DNA from: Arthrobacter sp. KBS0703
GTDB taxonomy: Bacteria > Actinomycetota > Actinomycetes > Actinomycetales > Micrococcaceae
DNA length: 64,000 nucleotides
Direction of reading: 5' to 3'
NCBI RefSeq assembly: GCF_002008315.2
Contig: NZ_MVDG02000001.1
Coordinates: 4,340,001 to 4,404,000 of the forward strand
The position numbers were made by a program, and so were the translations under genes. Below the pieces are notes generated by a model that saw only the letters and a program-made list of their open reading frames with translations, searched no databases and was not told the origin of the DNA. Positions 35,221 to 42,996 of this stretch are shown in pieces (within the stretch, counting starts at the first letter, position 1; each line of letters opens with the position of its first letter).

Positions 35221-35339
35221 TGCTAGACTGGTGGAACTTGATGTGCAGTGATGCCCACTTTGTTCCGGTCCATCAACCGGAATCCCGCAACGGACCCGTC
35301 CTTGTGGGGAGTGGGCTTTTTTCATGTGAGAGGCACATC
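35221..35339 (+). ncRNA. structured leader / attenuator of the DEAD-box helicase gene
   Basis: An extended -10 box TGC-TAGACT (35221-35229) would start RNA near 35236. The RNA folds as a three-way junction: P1 GCCCACT (35253-35259) with AGTGGGC (35310-35316); P2 TTCCGGT (35263-35269) with ACCGGAA (35276-35282); P3 CCCGCAA/TTGTGGG with an inner GGA/TCC (35284-35308). P1 is followed directly by TTTTTT (35317-35322), giving an intrinsic terminator. An outer helix GATGTGC (35240-35246) with GCACATC (35333-35339) can enclose it. The helicase start lies about 140 bases further, so this could be an attenuator or a separate small RNA. I do not recognise a named family. Confidence 0.65.
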
Positions 35340-35482
35340 CTGCGTCGATGAACGCTATTTGGTCCCAGCCGCATTATGCCGGCCGGTTGATCACCTGACT
35401 TTTCCTCGGCGACCCCCTGAGCCAACCGGCATCGGGGGCCGATATCCGCTTGGATACCGCCCGAAAGACCCTGATAAAACAC

Positions 35483-37405
35483 ATGACTACTTTCGCTGCC
35501 CTCGGCACGCCCAAGGCGCTTGCCGACACCCTGACAGCCCAGGGAATTGTTGAACCGTTCCCCATCCAGGTCAAGACCCTCCCGGACACCCTGGCCGGGC
35601 GCGACGTCCTGGGCCGTGGCCGCACCGGCTCCGGCAAGACCATCGCCTTCGCCATCCCGCTGGTTGCCCGCCTCGCCGAGCGCGAAGCCAAGCATTTCCG
35701 CAAGCCCGGCCGTCCCATGGGCCTGGTCCTTGCACCCACCCGTGAACTGGCCACGCAGATCAACGCCACCATCGAACCGATGGCCAAGGCCATGGGCCTG
35801 AACACCACCGTGATCTACGGCGGCATCTCCCAGGCGCGCCAGGAGAAGGCCCTGCGCGCCGGCGTCGACATCGTCATCGCCTGCCCGGGCCGCCTGGAGG
35901 ACCTCATCCGCCAGCGCATCCTGACCCTCGAAGCCGTTGAGGTCACCGTGCTGGACGAGGCCGACCACATGGCCGACCTCGGATTCCTGCCCGTGGTCAA
36001 GAAGCTCATGGACATGACCCCCACCCAGGGCCAGCGTCTGCTGTTCTCCGCCACCCTGGACAACGGCGTGGACAAGATCGTCCAGCGATACCTGTCCAAC
36101 CCGCTGACCCACTCGGTGGACGATCCGCAGGCCGCGGTGACCACCATGGAACACCACGTTCTGGTGGTCAACGACCAGACCATCAAGAAGCAGCTGATCG
36201 TCGAGCTCGCCTCGGGCGCCGGCCGCCGCGTGCTCTTCATGCGCACCAAGCACCACGCCCGCAAGCTGGCCAAGACCCTCACCGACGCCGGCATTCCCGC
36301 CGTCGACCTGCACGGCAACCTGTCGCAGAACGCCCGTGACCGCAACCTGGCCGAGTTCTCCTCCGGCGAGGTCCGCGTCCTGGTGGCCACCGACGTCGCC
36401 GCCCGCGGCGTCCACGTGGACGACGTCGAACTGGTCATCCACGTTGACCCGCCCACGGAGCACAAGGCGTACCTGCACCGCTCCGGCCGTACGGCACGTG
36501 CCGGTTCGGACGGAACCGTGGTCACGCTGACCCTGCCCGAGCAGCAGTCCGACGTCAAGAAGCTGATGAAGGCTGCCGGCGTCGAGGTCAACTTCGAGCG
36601 CGTCACCGCCAACTCGCCGCTGGTCGCCGAACTGGTGGGCGAAATGGCCGACAAAATTGATCCGCGCACCCGCGCCGCACTGCTCGCGGCCAAGGCTGCG
36701 CAGCACGGCGGCGGCACCTCCACCGGTGCCAACGCAGAACGCAAGCGCGCACGCCGCCAGGCTGCACCCACCACGGGTGGCCGCGGCGGACGCGGGGGAC
36801 GCGGCCGGGTATCGGCCGAGGCTCCCCGCACCGACCTGCCCCGTGCCGAGCGCCGCGCCGTGGCCTACGAAGGCCAGGCCGCAGCCCGCAACGCCGCAGA
36901 CCGCGTCATCGAGCAGAACGAGGACCGGGCCCAGGCAGCAGCAGCCGCACGCCGCAACGCCCGTGGCCGTGGCACGGCGTCCACGCATCGCAACGACGTT
37001 CCGGCGGCTGGCGGCCGTTCATCGGCAGGCCGCGGTTCGGACGGACGTTCCGAATCCCGCGTCACCCGCAGCGATGCTCCCCGTGGCGGCACCGGCCGCC
37101 CGGCCACCGGCGGCCAGCGCAGCGGACGTCCGGCAACGGGCCAGCGTGCCGCGGGAGCCCCTGCCGGCACCGGCGGAGGCAACACCGGCGCACGCACCAG
37201 CGGCGGCAGCACCGGCGGCCAGCGCGCTGCAGGCGGCAACAAGGCTGTTTGGTCCTCCAACACCGGCGGCACCTCGGGCGGTTCCTACGCCGGCGGCGGC
37301 AACGGCCGTTCCGGCGAAGGCCGTCCGGCACGCAGCGGCCCCGCCGCGCATCGGCTCCGGCATCGAACGAACGCCGCGGCCGCTAGGGTTACGGTTTTCC
37401 GCTAG
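35483..37405 (+). CDS. DEAD-box RNA helicase with long Gly/Arg-rich tail
   Basis: ATP-dependent RNA helicase, probably acting in ribosome assembly or cold adaptation. Core motifs: Q motif (PFPIQVKTL), GRTGSGKT, APTRELA, VLDEADHMADLG, SAT (LLFSATLDN), and HRSGRTARAG. After about residue 400 comes a 200-residue basic Gly/Arg/Ala-rich tail, likely RNA-binding. The last residues are read in a shifted frame: one C missing at 37339-37342 (GGCCCCGCC) would change the end to RRASAPASNERRGR with stop at 37384-37386, a more natural end. A long structured leader precedes the gene. The ATG at 35483 has only a weak ribosome site. Confidence 0.92.
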   Translation: MTTFAALGTPKALADTLTAQGIVEPFPIQVKTLPDTLAGRDVLGRGRTGSGKTIAFAIPLVARLAEREAKHFRKPGRPMGLVLAPTRELATQINATIEPMAKAMGLNTTVIYGGISQARQEKALRAGVDIVIACPGRLEDLIRQRILTLEAVEVTVLDEADHMADLGFLPVVKKLMDMTPTQGQRLLFSATLDNGVDKIVQRYLSNPLTHSVDDPQAAVTTMEHHVLVVNDQTIKKQLIVELASGAGRRVLFMRTKHHARKLAKTLTDAGIPAVDLHGNLSQNARDRNLAEFSSGEVRVLVATDVAARGVHVDDVELVIHVDPPTEHKAYLHRSGRTARAGSDGTVVTLTLPEQQSDVKKLMKAAGVEVNFERVTANSPLVAELVGEMADKIDPRTRAALLAAKAAQHGGGTSTGANAERKRARRQAAPTTGGRGGRGGRGRVSAEAPRTDLPRAERRAVAYEGQAAARNAADRVIEQNEDRAQAAAAARRNARGRGTASTHRNDVPAAGGRSSAGRGSDGRSESRVTRSDAPRGGTGRPATGGQRSGRPATGQRAAGAPAGTGGGNTGARTSGGSTGGQRAAGGNKAVWSSNTGGTSGGSYAGGGNGRSGEGRPARSGPAAHRLRHRTNAAAARVTVFR

Positions 37406-37407
37406 TC

Positions 37408-37451
37408 AAAATGACGGACGCTACGGGGATTCCCGTAGCGTCCGTCATTTT
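37408..37451. terminator. bidirectional terminator between helicase and hydrolase genes
   Basis: A perfect 20-bp stem (37408-37427 with 37432-37451, core TGACGGACGCTACGGG) has loop GATT. A-tract and T-tract at the ends suit termination in both directions for these convergent genes. Confidence 0.95.
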
Positions 37452-37513
37452 CCGCAGCGCCAGCCCTGATCCGCCGCGCCAGTCACGATGCGCAGCGAGC
37501 AAAGGCGCAGCCC

Positions 37514-38164
37514 TCACCAGCCGCGGGACCGCCACTCGGCCAGGTGCGGGCGCTCCGCACCCAGCGTGGTGGGCTTGCCGTGGCCCGGATGCACCACGGT
37601 GTCGTCCGGATACACGTTGAACAGCCGCTCGGTCACGTCGCTGAGCAGCTGGGCGAACCGCGCAGGATCGTTCTGCGTATTGCCCACGCCGCCCGGGAAC
37701 AGCGAGTCCCCGGAAAAGATGTGGGCGGGGCCTTCCGGATCCTGGTAAACCAGTGCAATGGACCCCGGCGTGTGCCCGCGGAGATGCACTGCCGTCACGT
37801 CGAAGCCGTCGAAGTTGCCGACGTCCCCGTGGTCCAGCAGTACGTCGACCGTCACCGGAAGTTCCGGCGCGTCGTCGGTTCCCGCGGCAGTCCGGGCCCC
37901 GGTTGCCTCCACCAGGCCGGGCAGTGCCCTGACATGGTCCCAATGCTGGTGTGTGGTGGCCACCAGCTCCAGCTTCGGCGTCGCCGAGGTGTCTGCCGAG
38001 GCGTTCGCGAGCATCGACTGAATCGCAGGAAGATCGTCAGCGGCGTCGATCAGCAGCTGCGCACCGGACGTCCTGGCGGTGAGCAGATACACGTTGTTGT
38101 CCATCTCGCTGACCGAAATGCGGCGGATGGTGATGTCCCGGAGTGAGTGAATAAGCGTGTCCAT
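37514..38164 (-). CDS. MBL-fold hydrolase, glyoxalase II-like
   Basis: The 216-residue metallo-beta-lactamase fold protein has the metal motif THQHWDH near residue 75, HLRGHTPGS near 130, FSGDSLFPGG and HPGHGKPT at the end. These match small glyoxalase II-like hydrolases that act on thioesters; the exact substrate is unknown. ATG at 38164 (MDTLIHSLRD) is preferred, since the upstream 45 bases lack a start signal. It converges on the helicase gene across the strong terminator. Confidence 0.85.
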   Translation of the reverse strand: MDTLIHSLRDITIRRISVSEMDNNVYLLTARTSGAQLLIDAADDLPAIQSMLANASADTSATPKLELVATTHQHWDHVRALPGLVEATGARTAAGTDDAPELPVTVDVLLDHGDVGNFDGFDVTAVHLRGHTPGSIALVYQDPEGPAHIFSGDSLFPGGVGNTQNDPARFAQLLSDVTERLFNVYPDDTVVHPGHGKPTTLGAERPHLAEWRSRGW

Positions 38165-38329
38165 GCGGTTCAGTCTACGAAGCTGAGCCAACACGGCACG
38201 TCGAGCCAAGACAGTGCGCTGAGCACAGTGCCGCCGCGCCCACCGCGGATTCCAGTATCGGAATGCGGAGGAGCGGCGGTTTTGTGCGTTCAGTTGCCGG
38301 CGCGGCCGGCCACGTCCGGGATGTCGGGC

Positions 38330-39334
38330 CTACTCGCGTCCCTGAGACACCCACTGCGGATTGGCGGACCGGGAGCCGACGACGGCGTCCGCGGCGCCGT
38401 CGAGCACGTCCAGTTGAGCGGCACTGAACCCGAGCGACAGGGCGCCCAGGTTTTCGTCGATGCGGTGCGCTTTGCGGGTGCCGGGAATCGGGACCACCGG
38501 CAGGCCGAGCCGCCTGCCGTGGGCCAGCAGCCAGGCCAGGGCCACTTGGGCCGGAGTTGCTTCCAGCTCGGCAGCCACGGACCGCACGGCCTCAACGACA
38601 CCTTCGTTGGCGTGCAACGCTCCCTCGGCGAAGCGCGGAATGTTGCGCCGGAAGTCGTTGTCGCCCAGCCGGGATGCGTCGACCGTTCCGGTCAAGAAAC
38701 CACGGCCGAGCGGCGAATACGGCACGAACCCCACACCCAGTTCCGCGGCGGCCGGAACCACGTTCCGTTCCACGTCACGGCTCCAGATGGACCATTCGCT
38801 CTGGACCGCGGCGATGGGGTGGATGGCCGCGGCGTCGCGCAGTTCACTGGCCGTCACCTCGGACAGGCCCAGATGGCGGACCTTGCCCGCCTGCACCAGT
38901 TCGGCCATGGCCCCGACCGTCTCAGCGATGGGAACACGGACGTCCCGCCGGTGCATGTAGTAGAGGTCGATCACGTCGGTGCCGAGCCGCCGGAGGCTGC
39001 GGTCGGCCGCCTCCTTGACGTACGCGGCGTCCCCGCGGATATCGGTGTAGCCCGTGGACGGCGTGCCCACGAGGGAAAACTTCGTGGCCAGCTGGACGTC
39101 GCCGCGGCGGTCCTTGAGCAGCTTGGCGATCAGCTCCTCGTTGCTCCCGCCGCCGTAAATGTCCGCGGTGTCGATGAAGCTGATGCCCGCGTCCACCGCA
39201 TGCTGCAGCGTGCGGAGCGCCTCGGCCGGGTCGACCTCGCCGTACACGGGGGTGAGCGCCATTCCGCCGAACCCAAGCGGACTCACGCGGAGGCCGTCGC
39301 CCAGGTGAAGCGATGCTGCCGAGTTGTTCGTCAT
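38330..39334 (-). CDS. aldo/keto reductase
   Basis: The 334-residue (beta/alpha)8 NADPH oxidoreductase has the AKR tetrad visible as DTADIYGG (Asp and Tyr), LATKFSLVG (Lys) and YYMHRRD (His), and the C-terminal coenzyme loop VVPIPGTRKAHRIDENLGA. It resembles the YajO/AKR13-like group that reduces aldehydes and ketones. ATG at 39334 is chosen because the codons before it have no ribosome site. It is a single gene. Confidence 0.92.
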   Translation of the reverse strand: MTNNSAASLHLGDGLRVSPLGFGGMALTPVYGEVDPAEALRTLQHAVDAGISFIDTADIYGGGSNEELIAKLLKDRRGDVQLATKFSLVGTPSTGYTDIRGDAAYVKEAADRSLRRLGTDVIDLYYMHRRDVRVPIAETVGAMAELVQAGKVRHLGLSEVTASELRDAAAIHPIAAVQSEWSIWSRDVERNVVPAAAELGVGFVPYSPLGRGFLTGTVDASRLGDNDFRRNIPRFAEGALHANEGVVEAVRSVAAELEATPAQVALAWLLAHGRRLGLPVVPIPGTRKAHRIDENLGALSLGFSAAQLDVLDGAADAVVGSRSANPQWVSQGRE

Positions 39335-39493
39335 CTCAATCTCCATCTCCAGGGAAGTACCGTCCCAGCCAAGAACCAAGAAGGCCGGGCAGGTATTCCG
39401 GCAAGTCATTCCAGGGCCGGCCGCTGGATCTCACCGGTTATCGCTTCCGGCTAACCGGATTCCTCGGCGTTTCCCTGCGACCCGCCGGGCCGC

Positions 39494-39868
39494 TCAAAGG
39501 TGGGGAGGTTCAGTGCCGGTGCTTGGGCGGCCGGCCGGCAGCATCTTGAGTCCCGCGGCGCAGGCCACGATCCCGGCGATGAACAGCACCTTGAGGAGGC
39601 TGAAGGGCTCGACGCCGGTGGCCATGGCCCAGCCGACGGTCAGGGCCGCGCCGATCCCCACCCAGACGGCGTAGGCCGTGCCGAGGGGGATGGTCTTCAC
39701 CGCCATGCCCAGACCTTGCAGGCTGAGCGCGGCGGTCACGGCGAAAACAACCGTCGGCAGCGGCCGGGTCAGGCCGTCGGACTGGCCCAGTGCGGTGGCC
39801 CAGACGGCCTCCAGGACGGCCGAGGCGAGCAGGATGATCCAGACCGTGGCAGGCTTCGTAAGCATCAT
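39494..39868 (-). CDS. small multidrug resistance (SMR) subunit, second of a pair
   Basis: The 124-residue four-helix protein keeps the essential Glu in helix 1 (AVLEAVWATAL) and the helix 3 packing motif GTAYAVWVGIGAA. Together with the upstream gene it should form an antiparallel heterodimer exporting cations or guanidinium-like compounds in exchange for protons. Its ATGATGA start overlaps the stop of the partner, so translation is coupled. The C-terminal PAGRPSTGTEPPHL tail is an extra 15 residues. Confidence 0.88.
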   Translation of the reverse strand: MMLTKPATVWIILLASAVLEAVWATALGQSDGLTRPLPTVVFAVTAALSLQGLGMAVKTIPLGTAYAVWVGIGAALTVGWAMATGVEPFSLLKVLFIAGIVACAAGLKMLPAGRPSTGTEPPHL

Positions 39869-40188
39869 GCCACCGCCTTCAGGCCAACCACGCACGCGGC
39901 GATCCCGGCGAGCAGCAGGATGCGCCCCGCCGTCGGCCGTTCCACCTTGGCCGCTATCGCATAGACGGAGGTCAGCACCACGCCCACGCCGACCCACACC
40001 GCGTACGCGGTTCCGGTGGGAATGGACTGCATGGCGACGGCAAGGCCGGCGGTGCTGGCAGCGACCGACGCGAGGAAGAGGGCCATCGGCGCGATCCGGC
40101 GCCGTCCCGAGGAGCGGGACGCGCGGTGCAGCGCTGCGGCCCAGACGGCCTCGAGCGCGCCCGAGAAAATGAGGATTAACCACGACAT
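39865..40188 (-). CDS. small multidrug resistance (SMR) subunit, first of a pair
   Basis: The 107-residue protein has four helices, the Glu-containing GALEAVWAAAL and GTAYAVWVGVGVV. Paired SMR genes (YkkCD, EbrAB, NepAB types) work as heterodimers with opposite membrane orientation: the more basic loop RASRSSGRRR here contrasts with the acidic-to-neutral loop in the partner. The leader contains a short AGGTCC-N8-GGACCT repeat but I could not match it to a known guanidine riboswitch. Confidence 0.9.
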   Translation of the reverse strand: MSWLILIFSGALEAVWAAALHRASRSSGRRRIAPMALFLASVAASTAGLAVAMQSIPTGTAYAVWVGVGVVLTSVYAIAAKVERPTAGRILLLAGIAACVVGLKAVA

Positions 40189-40241
40189 GACAGATCCTTT
40201 GGCCAGTCTTGTCGCGGTCCGGGTACTGAACCGTCGTCCGG

Positions 40242-40261
40242 AGGTCCGCCGAACGGGACCT
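40242..40261. promoter_or_regulatory. short inverted repeat upstream of the SMR pair
   Basis: AGGTCC (40242-40247) and GGACCT (40256-40261) enclose eight bases, 54 bases before the first SMR start. It could be an operator or leader stem. Confidence 0.35.
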
Positions 40262-40361
40262 TGGTCCTCAGCCTAGCAACGCCCGACGGCGGCGGCCACT
40301 GTTGGTGGCAAAGCTCACCGGAGCTCGGTGCAGGCCGCCGGCCGTCAGGGACTGCCCGCTG

Positions 40362-40892
40362 TCAGAGGGCGCCGCCGGCGGCCTCCGGGCCGGACGAATC
40401 ACGGCCGCCGTCGCCGATGGTTTCCCGGGCTATGAAGTTCTCGATGTCGAAGAGGTTGTCCGCGCGCTCGGCGATGTTCAGCAGCGTGGTCATGGAGGCG
40501 ACCTCCTCCACCTGCTCCTTTAGGAACCACAGCATGAACTGTTCACCCAGGGCATCGTCCTCGGCGCGGGCGGCGCGGAACAGGCCTTCGATGCTGCGCG
40601 TGACTTCCTTTTCCTGCTGCAGCGCGAGGGCGAGCGGTTCCGTGACGGACGCGAAGTCGTTGCGGACTGCGGGTACCCCGGGAATCTCCACGTGAACGTC
40701 ACGGTCAAGCATGTACTGGACCATCATCATGGCGTGGTTGCGTTCCTCCACCGACTGCCGGTAGAAGTACTTGGCCAACTGGGGGAGGTCCTGGTTAGCG
40801 AACCAGACGGCCACGGCCACGTACTGCTGAGAGGCCGAGAATTCGTTGCCGATCTGGAGGGACAGGAGATCGTTGAACTTTGACTTGGTCAT
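40362..40892 (-). CDS. bacterial ferritin (Ftn/BfrB-like)
   Basis: The 176-residue protein stores iron as a 24-mer shell. Ferroxidase residues E17, Y24, E50 and H54 are visible in IGNEFSASQQY and SVEERNHAMMM, and further ligands in KEQVEEVASM. There is no haem-binding Met of bacterioferritin, so it is of the non-haem type. The tail GDGGRDSSGPEAAGGAL is a flexible extension. A candidate iron-dependent regulator site lies 50-75 bases upstream. Confidence 0.92.
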   Translation of the reverse strand: MTKSKFNDLLSLQIGNEFSASQQYVAVAVWFANQDLPQLAKYFYRQSVEERNHAMMMVQYMLDRDVHVEIPGVPAVRNDFASVTEPLALALQQEKEVTRSIEGLFRAARAEDDALGEQFMLWFLKEQVEEVASMTTLLNIAERADNLFDIENFIARETIGDGGRDSSGPEAAGGAL

Positions 40893-40941
40893 GGCCCGAG
40901 TCTAGGTTCGGGCGTCCCGGGCGGCCAGTGTGGAAAGGCTC

Positions 40942-40965
40942 AGGTAAGCAAGCGTAGGCTAGCCT
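40942..40965. promoter_or_regulatory. candidate iron box upstream of ferritin
   Basis: AGGTAAGC and, six bases on, the palindrome AGGCTAGCCT resemble half-sites of the IdeR/DtxR consensus. IdeR is known to activate ferritin genes from upstream boxes in mycobacteria. The second half overlaps the stop of the HutD gene. The match is partial. Confidence 0.35.
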
Positions 40966-41573
40966 GCCACCGGATCGATGGACACGACGGCCAGGAACCC
41001 GCGGCCCAGGATTTCGGGCGTCTGCGTGTCTGAACCGACGACGGCGTCATAGCGGTTGAGTGCCTCCGGTTCACCCGGCGCCGTGGCGGGTTCGGCAGCG
41101 GGTTCGGCTGCGGTGTCAGCGACGGCGACGGTGGCCTGGCCCTGGAGCAATATGCCGAGCTGACCCTCAAATACGGGATGCGCCCGCTTTTTCGAGAGCT
41201 CCACGATCGAGGTGTAGCCCTTGAACGCTCCGGTGCGGGTGATGACGTTCAGGTCGCGGATGTCGCCGGTGGGCAGGGCACTTGAGGTCGCAGCTTCGCC
41301 CGAGAACCGGAAGGGCCGGTACTTCTCGAGCGGGTGTTCGCCGCCGTCCACGGTCAGCAGCAGGAGCTCGCCGTCGATCACGGTCAGCACGCGCTCCATG
41401 CCCGGAAAGGCCGAGAAGTCTCCGGCTTTGGAGACGTCGGCGATGCTGACGCGCCAGTCCCACACGCCGTCCTGCGCAGAGGCGGCCAGGGGATGGCTGG
41501 CCAGCTCCCGGGTGACCCCGCCCCCGTTCCGCCAGGGTTGGGGTCTGAGGTCTGCGAAACGGATGATCTCCAT
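40959..41573 (-). CDS. HutD/Ves family cupin-like protein
   Basis: The 204-residue protein begins MEIIRFADLRPQPWRNGGGVTRELA, the HutD/Ves signature, and continues WDWRVSIADVSKAGDFSAFPGMERVLTVIDGE. HutD proteins have a bicupin fold, are linked to histidine degradation and possibly bind formylglutamate. No hut genes lie nearby. A region at about residues 150-170 is Ala/Glu/Pro-rich and looks like an insertion. Confidence 0.88.
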   Translation of the reverse strand: MEIIRFADLRPQPWRNGGGVTRELASHPLAASAQDGVWDWRVSIADVSKAGDFSAFPGMERVLTVIDGELLLLTVDGGEHPLEKYRPFRFSGEAATSSALPTGDIRDLNVITRTGAFKGYTSIVELSKKRAHPVFEGQLGILLQGQATVAVADTAAEPAAEPATAPGEPEALNRYDAVVGSDTQTPEILGRGFLAVVSIDPVAG

Positions 41574-41739
41574 CCGCCCAGCCTAGCCCGGGCAGGCCCT
41601 GCTGTGCGGCAGCCGCCTGCTCGGCCGCCTGTTCCAGCGGCCGGTTCCATTTGCCGTTGCCCGCGCCTTCCGCCCCGCGTAAAGTCGGCACAGCATTCCT
41701 ACGCCGTTGGGGAACAGTTCAACTACAAGGAGCCGGTTT

Positions 41740-42336
41740 ATGTTCGTCAAAGTGTGCGGGCTGAGTACGCCTGAATCCATCCGCGAGGCAGTGGACGCTG
41801 GCGCGGACGCGGTGGGTTTCGTCCTGACGGCCAGTCCCCGGGCAGTGTCTCCGGCGCAGGTCACCAAGCTGCTCAGCGAGGTTCCGGGCGGCGTAGCCGC
41901 CGTCGGCGTTTTCCGCCACGAGCCCGCCGCGGATGCCGTGGCCATTGCCCGCGCCGCCGGTCTGGACTGGATCCAGCTCCACGGCGCCCGCACTCCCGGG
42001 GACGTCAAGACAGCGCACGACGCCGGCATGAAGGTCATCCGGGCAGTCACCATGGATGACGCGCCGGACGCGTTCACCAGTTGGGGCGAGGAACTGCTGC
42101 TGATCGACGCCGCCGTTCCCGGATCGGGCGAGGCCTGGGACTACGGCTCCGTGCGCGCAAAGGGACTCGAAGGGCGTAAGTGGCTCCTTGCCGGCGGCCT
42201 GGATCCGGCAAACGTCGCAGAAGCAGCCCGGGCTGCCGGCGCCTGGGGCGTGGACGTCTCCTCCGGCGTCGAACTTTCCCGGGGAGTCAAGGATCTGGCG
42301 AAGATCCGCGCCTTCGTTACCGCGGCGAAGTCCTAA
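41740..42336 (+). CDS. trpF: phosphoribosylanthranilate isomerase
   Basis: TrpF converts N-(5-phosphoribosyl)anthranilate to CdRP in tryptophan synthesis. The TIM-barrel motifs are clear: FVKVCGLSTPES with catalytic Cys7 (counting from FVK as residues 2-4), GFVLTASPRAV, IQLHG, LLAGGLDPANV and GVDVSSGVE. ATG at 41740 follows AAGGAG at a good distance. The gene stands away from other trp genes. In many actinobacteria trpF is absent and PriA does both jobs, so a separate TrpF is worth noting. Confidence 0.93.
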   Translation: MFVKVCGLSTPESIREAVDAGADAVGFVLTASPRAVSPAQVTKLLSEVPGGVAAVGVFRHEPAADAVAIARAAGLDWIQLHGARTPGDVKTAHDAGMKVIRAVTMDDAPDAFTSWGEELLLIDAAVPGSGEAWDYGSVRAKGLEGRKWLLAGGLDPANVAEAARAAGAWGVDVSSGVELSRGVKDLAKIRAFVTAAKS

Positions 42337-42375
42337 GGAAGTTGCTCTTGACCGCCATGCCCGGCGGTGGGATAT

Positions 42376-42391
42376 TTAACTTGTTCGTTAA
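42376..42391. promoter_or_regulatory. AT-rich inverted repeat before the SRPBCC/ArsR cluster
   Basis: TTAAC-TTGTTC-GTTAA at 42376-42391, with another GGTTAA near 42402, stands out in a 154-base AT-richer gap. It could be the operator for the ArsR-type protein encoded at 43409. Confidence 0.4.
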
Positions 42392-42489
42392 TTAATGCAT
42401 CGGTTAAACACCTAAACCGCTGGCGGGCCGGAATCCCGGCGAATCCGATGCCATCCCGTATGAGTCCGCATGAGATTCAGGAGTCCGAC

Positions 42490-42996
42490 ATGAGCACGCA
42501 GCAGGAACGCCAATCCTTCACCCTTTCCATGGAGCGCGAATTCGACGCTCCCCGGGACCTGGTCTTCAAGGCGTTTATGGACCCGCAAACCCTGTCCGCC
42601 TGGTTCGGCCCGGAGGGCGTGGACACTCCGCTGGACCGCATCGAGGTGGAGCCTCGGGTCGGCGGCGTGTGGCGCATGGTGATGGTCTATGAGGAGGACG
42701 GCGTCCCCAAGGAATCGCCTATCGATTCGGTCATCCAGGAATACGATCCGCCGCGGCTCCTGGCGACGTCGCAGTTGGACTCGGACCTTGCCGAGGGGCA
42801 AACGCACGTCATGAGTCTGCGGCTGGAGTTTGAGGACATCGGCGGGCGCACGCTGCTACGGCTGACCCAGTCCGGCTTCAACAGCCAGGAGTACGCCGAC
42901 ATGACGCGCGACGGCTGGGCGAGTTCCTTCACCCTGCTGGACGCTGAGCTCGGGAGGACGCGGCCGAAGAGTGATGCGGGGACAATTAACTCATGA
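42490..42996 (+). CDS. SRPBCC (AHSA1-like) protein
   Basis: The 168-residue protein has the START-like fold pattern: FTLSMEREFDAPRDLVFKAFMDPQTLSAWFGPEGV followed by GGVWRMVM and a C-terminal helix with DGWASSFTLLDAEL. These form a hydrophobic ligand pocket; ligands are mostly unknown. ATG at 42490 follows AGGAG. The stop overlaps the next gene by four bases. The downstream ArsR gene and second SRPBCC gene suggest a regulated cluster. Confidence 0.88.
   Translation: MSTQQERQSFTLSMEREFDAPRDLVFKAFMDPQTLSAWFGPEGVDTPLDRIEVEPRVGGVWRMVMVYEEDGVPKESPIDSVIQEYDPPRLLATSQLDSDLAEGQTHVMSLRLEFEDIGGRTLLRLTQSGFNSQEYADMTRDGWASSFTLLDAELGRTRPKSDAGTINS

Noticed and set aside
35248..35553. 101-codon frame in the helicase leader
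   Set aside because: It runs through the RNA stems into the helicase gene in another frame and has no ribosome site or protein-like pattern; a short leader peptide cannot be fully excluded.
40189..40261. Guanidine riboswitch before the SMR pair
   Set aside because: The conserved ykkC core and the paired ACGR loops of guanidine-II could not be found.
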